NCBI GenBank assembly: GCA_017556665.1
Contig: JAFYMJ010000195.1
Coordinates: 1 to 11,160, forward strand
DNA length: 11,160 bases
Origin: Bacteroidales bacterium
Lineage (GTDB): Bacteria > Bacteroidota > Bacteroidia > Bacteroidales > UBA932
Reading direction: 5' to 3'
Positions within the stretch are counted from its first letter, which is position 1. Each line of letters begins with the position of its first letter. Positions 6,430 through 11,160 of this stretch are shown in pieces. A program made the translations under genes and the position numbers. The notes under the pieces were generated by a model. The model did not search any database. It had not been told where the DNA came from and worked only from the letters and a program-made list of their open reading frames with translations.

Positions 6430-8637
6430 TTAGTTTTTGCAATATTTGTCTAACCATCCAAAGAATTCTCTGTTCCAGTGAATTGAATTTTGAGGTCTAA
6501 GAATCCAGTGGTTTTCCTCTGGGAAAAGAAGTAATTTACTCTCAACACCAAGCATTTGTGCAGCATTGAAAGCAGCCATACCCTGATCTACCGGAACTCT
6601 GTAGTCCATCTCTCCATGAGTAATTAGAATAGGGGTATTCCAGTTTTTGATAAGTTTATGTGCTGAGTTGCCATAGTGACGTTTTGCAACATTGTTCTCA
6701 TCCCAAGGTGCACCTCCGTTGTCCCAATTAGGGAACCATAACTCCTCTGTCATCATATACATATGCTCCTGGTTGAAAATTCCGGCGTGTGCAATAAGGG
6801 CAGAGAATCTGTTTTTGTGGATACCAGCAAGGTAATAAACAGAGTATCCGCCATAACTTGCACCAGTAGCCGCAACTTTACCTACATATGGCTCTTTCTT
6901 CATATTGTCTACAGATGTAAGGTAATCCTGCATATTAAGACCAATGTAGTCTCCAGAAATTTGCTCGCACCAAGGTTGGCCAAAGGCAGTTGTGCCTCTT
7001 CTGTTAGGAAGAATTACAATGTAGCCTTGTGATGCCATCAGTCTGTAATTCCATCTTGTAGAGAAACCTTGGCTGATTGTTCCCTGAGGACCACCCAAAC
7101 ACATAAGAATTGCAGGATAAACTTTTGTCTTGTCAAATTTAGGAGGATAAACAATCCAAGTGTGCATTTGTTTGCCATCTACGGTTTTCATCCATCTTTG
7201 CTCAACAGTTGGAGTGTCAAGTTTAGCCAATGTTTCACTGTTCTCTTTGGTAAGCTCAGTTACAATACCAGTTACAGGATTTACAGAAACAATCTCTGCA
7301 GGACGCATCATGCAAGTGTTTGTTCCAATAAGTTCTTTAACTGTACCATCCTCTGCTGCAACAACAGAAACACCGCTAAAATCAAAGATTAAATCTGCAG
7401 AGGTAATTCTTCTTATCCCCTCTCCATAGTTTACTGGCAAATAACCGGTACCCTCATTGTCTGCAATAGGGTTACCGCAAACTTTGTTTACATCTACCTC
7501 AAATAGGGCAGTAAGTGCATTTACGCAAGAGTTAAAGTAAATCTTGTCAGAAGCAGGGCTCCATGCAATACCCTCTACATTATATTTATAGTCTGTTGTA
7601 AGTTCTCTCATAAAAGGTTTGAAATCTTTGGAATCAAGATTTGCATAAACCTTTTCCATATTTACAACAAACAATCTTCTCTTGTCTGCCTCATAGCCGC
7701 CTCTCTCCATACTTACAAAAGCAAGAGATTTTCCGTCGGGAGCAAAAAGAGGCTCAGTATCATAACCCATCATACCTGCAGTAAGGTTTTGGGTAGCGCC
7801 AGACTCTACATTATAAAGGTAAATGTCTGTATTGGTAGAGAAAGCATAATCTCTTCCCCAAAGTTTTCTGCAAGAGTATGCAATATATTTTTCACAAGGG
7901 CTCCATGATAGTTGCTCAAGACCTCCAAATGGAAGGGTAGGAAGCTCAAAAGGTTTTCCCTCCACCTCTGGGTTAGCTGTGTCGCCTGCAAGGATATCTT
8001 TGGAATCTGTTATGGCAGAACCATTAAAATCTGCAACATAAGTGTGAGGCACCTCCTCTACAAAGTGATCCCAGTGGCGGTACATAAGATTTGTGTATGT
8101 TCTTCCCGACGACTTGTCCAAATCTGGGTACAGGTCGGTAGGCTTAACTGCAGCCTTTACAGATTTTACATACATAATTTTATTTGCAGAAGGAGAAAGT
8201 TCAAATCCCTCTATTCCAGCTGGAGCCTCAATTTTCTGCTCACCCTCTAAAGTTCCGTTTACCACATTTGCACAGAAGATTTCTCCACCACGCATATACA
8301 TTACTTTAGAATCTGAAATCCATCTTGCGTTAGACTCGCTTTTTGGGGAATTTGTAACCTTTACATTGTTTGAACCATCTATGTTCATGATGTAAAGTTC
8401 TCTGTTGCCTTTATTCTGCTCTATTGAAGTATATGTTACTCCATATAGAATTTTAGAGCCGTCAGGAGATATTTGCGGATCAGATACCTTGCCAAGTCTG
8501 TGCATGATTTCTGGAGTGTATTGTCCGTCAACTACCTCTATATTGGTTTTTGTAATTATTTGCTCATTGCCTGAATCTGTGCCGCATGAGCTCATAACTG
8601 TTGCCAAAAGCATAATTGGAATAATAAATTTTTTCAT
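6430..8637 (-). CDS. S9 family serine peptidase (DPP5/acylaminoacyl-peptidase-like), lipoprotein
   Basis: A 735-residue prolyl-oligopeptidase-family enzyme. The N-terminus is a lipoprotein signal (MKKFIIPIMLLATVMSSC, C18). Residues about 35-470 carry WD/TolB-like propeller repeats (for example SDPQISPDGSKILY and TEPLFAPDGKSLAFV). Residues about 490-735 are the alpha/beta hydrolase domain with S594 in GASYGG, D678 in GEMDYRVP and H710 in EENHW. The spacing (84, then 32) matches the family; P. gingivalis DPP5 is close to this as I recall it. PNRRGTTAFGQ is a usual S9C segment. The expected role is release of dipeptides or acylated residues from short peptides in the envelope; exact specificity is not readable from sequence. 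It starts 21 bases after the stop of another S9 gene, suggesting an operon. Confidence 0.92.
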   Translation of the reverse strand: MKKFIIPIMLLATVMSSCGTDSGNEQIITKTNIEVVDGQYTPEIMHRLGKVSDPQISPDGSKILYGVTYTSIEQNKGNRELYIMNIDGSNNVKVTNSPKSESNARWISDSKVMYMRGGEIFCANVVNGTLEGEQKIEAPAGIEGFELSPSANKIMYVKSVKAAVKPTDLYPDLDKSSGRTYTNLMYRHWDHFVEEVPHTYVADFNGSAITDSKDILAGDTANPEVEGKPFELPTLPFGGLEQLSWSPCEKYIAYSCRKLWGRDYAFSTNTDIYLYNVESGATQNLTAGMMGYDTEPLFAPDGKSLAFVSMERGGYEADKRRLFVVNMEKVYANLDSKDFKPFMRELTTDYKYNVEGIAWSPASDKIYFNSCVNALTALFEVDVNKVCGNPIADNEGTGYLPVNYGEGIRRITSADLIFDFSGVSVVAAEDGTVKELIGTNTCMMRPAEIVSVNPVTGIVTELTKENSETLAKLDTPTVEQRWMKTVDGKQMHTWIVYPPKFDKTKVYPAILMCLGGPQGTISQGFSTRWNYRLMASQGYIVILPNRRGTTAFGQPWCEQISGDYIGLNMQDYLTSVDNMKKEPYVGKVAATGASYGGYSVYYLAGIHKNRFSALIAHAGIFNQEHMYMMTEELWFPNWDNGGAPWDENNVAKRHYGNSAHKLIKNWNTPILITHGEMDYRVPVDQGMAAFNAAQMLGVESKLLLFPEENHWILRPQNSIHWNREFFGWLDKYCKN

Positions 8638-8658
8638 ATTGTTACTCTATATTACTTT

Positions 8659-11160
8659 TTATTCTTCTATAAGGTCATATCCTAAATCGTATCCTTTATC
8701 AACTGCAGGACGTCCGTTCTTCATCCATTTAGGCATTGGAGCACCTTTAAGGTAGTGGTCAAAGAATTGAGACAGTCTAATGCTCAAATCTTTACAGTTC
8801 TTTCTCTCTACAAGGTTATGCTCCTCGTTATTGTATTGAAGCATCCATGCAACTTTACCAAGTCTGCGTAGTCCAACAAAGAACTCTATACCCTGATACC
8901 AAGGAACTGCACCGTCTTTATCGTTATGCATAATAAGTACAGGGGTAGTTACATTAGGAGCAAAGAACAATGGTGAATTCTCATAATACAAATCAAATCC
9001 GCTCCAAAGATCTTTACCAATACGGCTTTGGCCTTGCTCATATTGAACCTGTCTTGTAATTCCGCTGCCCCATCTTATACCACCATATGCACTGGTCATA
9101 TTTGATACAGGTGCACCTGCACCAGCAGCTTTGAATTTATTGGTTTGGGTAATCATATATGCAACCTGATATCCGCCCCAGCTTTGTCCCTGAATTGCCA
9201 TATTTTTGCCGTCAATCCAAGGGTAAGACTCTTCAAGCATCTTTACACCCGGCATAATTGAGCGCATTGCACTCTTTCCAGGATGTCCGTCTTTATAATA
9301 GATATCTGGAACAAACACCACATAACCGTTACTTGTAAAGTATGGGATGTTAATAACAGATCTGCTTGGAGATGGGACTCTGCTTGCATAAAGGTTATCT
9401 GACTCTTTTTCGTAGAAATAAATCATTACAGGATATTTCTTTGTTGAGTCAAAATCCTCTGGCTTAAACAACAGACCTTCGCAGAAAATGTCATCCTCTG
9501 TTCTCCAGTTTACAAGCTCTACTGTACCCCAGTTGTAATCTCTTTGCTGAGGGTTGATGTCTGTAATCTGTTTTTGTGTCTTAAAGTTGTCATATGTTAT
9601 AAAGGCATTGTTACCCTCTTCAAAATTGCCTCTTGAGTAGATATATGCAGCTTTTTTACCTTTGCCAGGTTTAGAATATTTAAAGTTTCCATAAGTGTAT
9701 GGACCCTCTACAATTTTTGTTACACTACTTTTCTTTTTGGTAATGTCCTTAATTGCCAAGCCAGTTTGTTTGCTTGTTTTGTTAAATGTTGTAAAGTACA
9801 ATGGCTCAGTAGATTTAATCTCTGCTCTTCTGCCTGGTGCTGCACTCTTGTCTGGATCCTCAATCAAAACAGTAACACTTAGCTGAGTATTGTTTGTGCG
9901 GCCATAGTCATTTGTAAACATTGCAGGCTCCGCTACATTCTCAACATTAAATTTCCAGTAATCGAATTTGTCTCTAATAACGAATGCAGTTCCATCTTCA
10001 AACCAGATTGCATGACCATTTGCACCGGCAAGGCTAGGGGTATCGTGCTCGTCATCTACAAAACTTACATTCATATTCTCTGTAAGATTGGTTATCTTAC
10101 CAGTTGCAATGCTGTACAACAACCAGTTCTTGCCAACCTTGTCAAATGTAATTGCATAATCACCTTTAGGAGAATATGTCATTCCACTATAGCAAACACC
10201 CTCCTTAATAAGTTTTACAGAGCCATCTTTTATATTCATCAAATATAGGTCTGATGTCCTGCTGTAATCCCATTGAGATTGGATTCTGTATTTTTTATCG
10301 TTGCTTACAATAGCCCAATCTGCCATTTTCTCATTAGGAACGCTAACAGTTGGGACATCTAAAGTACCCAATTGTACAAAGTTCTCTGTAAGTGAGGTGT
10401 TTATATATGCAGTATAAGTTTGTTTCAACTCTCTCTCTTTTCTTAAAAGCTGTACAGGTTGCAAATAATCCTCATTCCAGGTCCAGATATCAAGTTGAGG
10501 TTGTTCAAAATCAACCAAAGTAGTATCCTTCTCTTTAGGTTTGGGTGCTGTACCAAAGAACAGTCTGCCACCATCCTTGCTATAGCTTAGTGAACCGTTC
10601 TCGCTAACAACCCAACCCTCTTTAAGTCCGGCCATTTTGTTATGCGCAGCAATATTCAGTTTCCCCGACGAAATATCATACAGGTAAATGTCCACTTTTT
10701 TCTTTGCCGCCTTTGAGGTATCTGTATTGGCGTAGAATGCCATTGTACCAACCTCACTAAATACAGGAAGTTTTATTTTTGACCCTTTCTCACCCTCAAG
10801 TACAGTTTTGCTCTCGCCAGTAGCGGTGTTGTATAGTTTTAGGGCATATTTGTTTAGAGTGTCTTTTTTGCCAGGCTCATAGATGTATGCCATCAAATCA
10901 CCCTCTTTGTTGAATTTGCAAGAGGTTACATTCTTAAGAGTGTCAATTTTGCCAGATGCAATGTTCATTACATACATCTCTTTAATCTCCTCTTTCTTTC
11001 CAGGTTTTTTGCCACCCTCTTTAGATGGAGCACCTTTAGCTTCAGGCTTGCTGTTTTCTTCTTTCACTTCTGGTTTCTTTCCCTCTGCTTTCTTCCCTTT
11101 AGCCTCTTCATCCTTTTTAGGGGTAAGCTCAAAAGCTATATGAGAAAATAGTTTGTCGGG
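8659..11160 (-). CDS. S9 family serine peptidase (prolyl oligopeptidase-like), 5' truncated by window
   Basis: The frame is open to the right edge, so the true start and any signal peptide lie outside; 833 codons are visible. A GTG at 11067 is an internal valine, not a convincing start. Numbering from the edge, residues 15-61 are a lysine/glutamate-rich insert. Residues about 62-560 are propeller-like repeats, for example MTYSPKGDYAITFD. Residues about 570-833 are the alpha/beta hydrolase domain with S660 in GQSWGGY, D749 in NDKDGAVPW and H781 in NEEHNL (spacing 89 and 32). YFYEKESDN and PSPSRSVI mark a subgroup of large S9 proteins in Bacteroidota. The protein is likely exported, since its neighbour is, but this cannot be seen here. 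It precedes the lipoprotein S9 gene by 21 bases and differs from it clearly in sequence, so they are not a recent duplication. Confidence 0.92.
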   Translation of the reverse strand, partial: PDKLFSHIAFELTPKKDEEAKGKKAEGKKPEVKEENSKPEAKGAPSKEGGKKPGKKEEIKEMYVMNIASGKIDTLKNVTSCKFNKEGDLMAYIYEPGKKDTLNKYALKLYNTATGESKTVLEGEKGSKIKLPVFSEVGTMAFYANTDTSKAAKKKVDIYLYDISSGKLNIAAHNKMAGLKEGWVVSENGSLSYSKDGGRLFFGTAPKPKEKDTTLVDFEQPQLDIWTWNEDYLQPVQLLRKERELKQTYTAYINTSLTENFVQLGTLDVPTVSVPNEKMADWAIVSNDKKYRIQSQWDYSRTSDLYLMNIKDGSVKLIKEGVCYSGMTYSPKGDYAITFDKVGKNWLLYSIATGKITNLTENMNVSFVDDEHDTPSLAGANGHAIWFEDGTAFVIRDKFDYWKFNVENVAEPAMFTNDYGRTNNTQLSVTVLIEDPDKSAAPGRRAEIKSTEPLYFTTFNKTSKQTGLAIKDITKKKSSVTKIVEGPYTYGNFKYSKPGKGKKAAYIYSRGNFEEGNNAFITYDNFKTQKQITDINPQQRDYNWGTVELVNWRTEDDIFCEGLLFKPEDFDSTKKYPVMIYFYEKESDNLYASRVPSPSRSVINIPYFTSNGYVVFVPDIYYKDGHPGKSAMRSIMPGVKMLEESYPWIDGKNMAIQGQSWGGYQVAYMITQTNKFKAAGAGAPVSNMTSAYGGIRWGSGITRQVQYEQGQSRIGKDLWSGFDLYYENSPLFFAPNVTTPVLIMHNDKDGAVPWYQGIEFFVGLRRLGKVAWMLQYNNEEHNLVERKNCKDLSIRLSQFFDHYLKGAPMPKWMKNGRPAVDKGYDLGYDLIEE

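Noticed and set aside
6763..8755. Several + strand open frames of about 90-116 codons within 6763-8755
   Set aside because: They lie opposite the S9 peptidase genes, have no recognisable domains, and are explained as antisense shadows of strongly supported coding sequence.
11065..11067. GTG at 11065-11067 as the start of the upstream S9 peptidase
   Set aside because: The frame stays open to the window edge, with propeller-like sequence (LFSHIAFELT) before it, so the gene begins outside the window.
1..11160. CRISPR arrays, tRNA or rRNA genes, insertion sequences, phage genes
   Set aside because: No spaced identical repeats, tRNA-like cloverleaf, transposase or phage protein was seen on either strand; nearly all bases are covered by ordinary genes.

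Overview
The window reads as an ordinary chromosomal stretch from a Bacteroidota bacterium, most likely Bacteroidales. Four observations support this. The DNA is AT-rich. Starts are preceded by A-rich leaders without Shine-Dalgarno sites. There is a clear TTG / TAnnTTTG promoter before cysS. Three complete genes begin with lipoprotein signal peptides, and the protein types are typical of that phylum. All genes use the standard code, and glutamate is mostly GAG.

Layout: (1) On the + strand, the 3' end of umuC (error-prone DNA polymerase V) is followed 16 bases later by a complete cytosolic FKBP-type prolyl isomerase; both end at a strong hairpin at 886-915. (2) Converging from the other side, a minus-strand group reads zinc-ribbon protein (4235-3957), coiled-coil lipoprotein (3955-3062), then an M3 dipeptidyl carboxypeptidase lipoprotein, dcp (3048-946). 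Gaps of 1 and 13 bases suggest one operon. (3) A divergent intergenic region (4236-4454) holds five in-phase 10-bp repeats ahead of ssb. (4) On the + strand, a short SSB paralogue and cysS (cysteinyl-tRNA synthetase, with its own promoter) end at a second hairpin at 6377-6408. (5) A minus-strand pair of S9 serine peptidases converges on that hairpin: a 5'-truncated one (11160-8659), then a lipoprotein one (8637-6430), 21 bases apart.

Three exported or likely exported peptidases (Dcp and two S9 enzymes) suggest a cell that breaks down peptides in or beyond the periplasm, as peptide-using Bacteroidales do; this is inference from family membership. The rest is housekeeping: DNA repair and replication, folding, and translation.

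I found no clear new multi-gene system. The least explained items are the 10-bp phased repeat upstream of ssb, the apparently shortened zinc-ribbon gene coupled to a lipoprotein gene, the related sequence of the two terminator hairpins, and a lysine/glutamate-rich insert in the truncated S9 peptidase.
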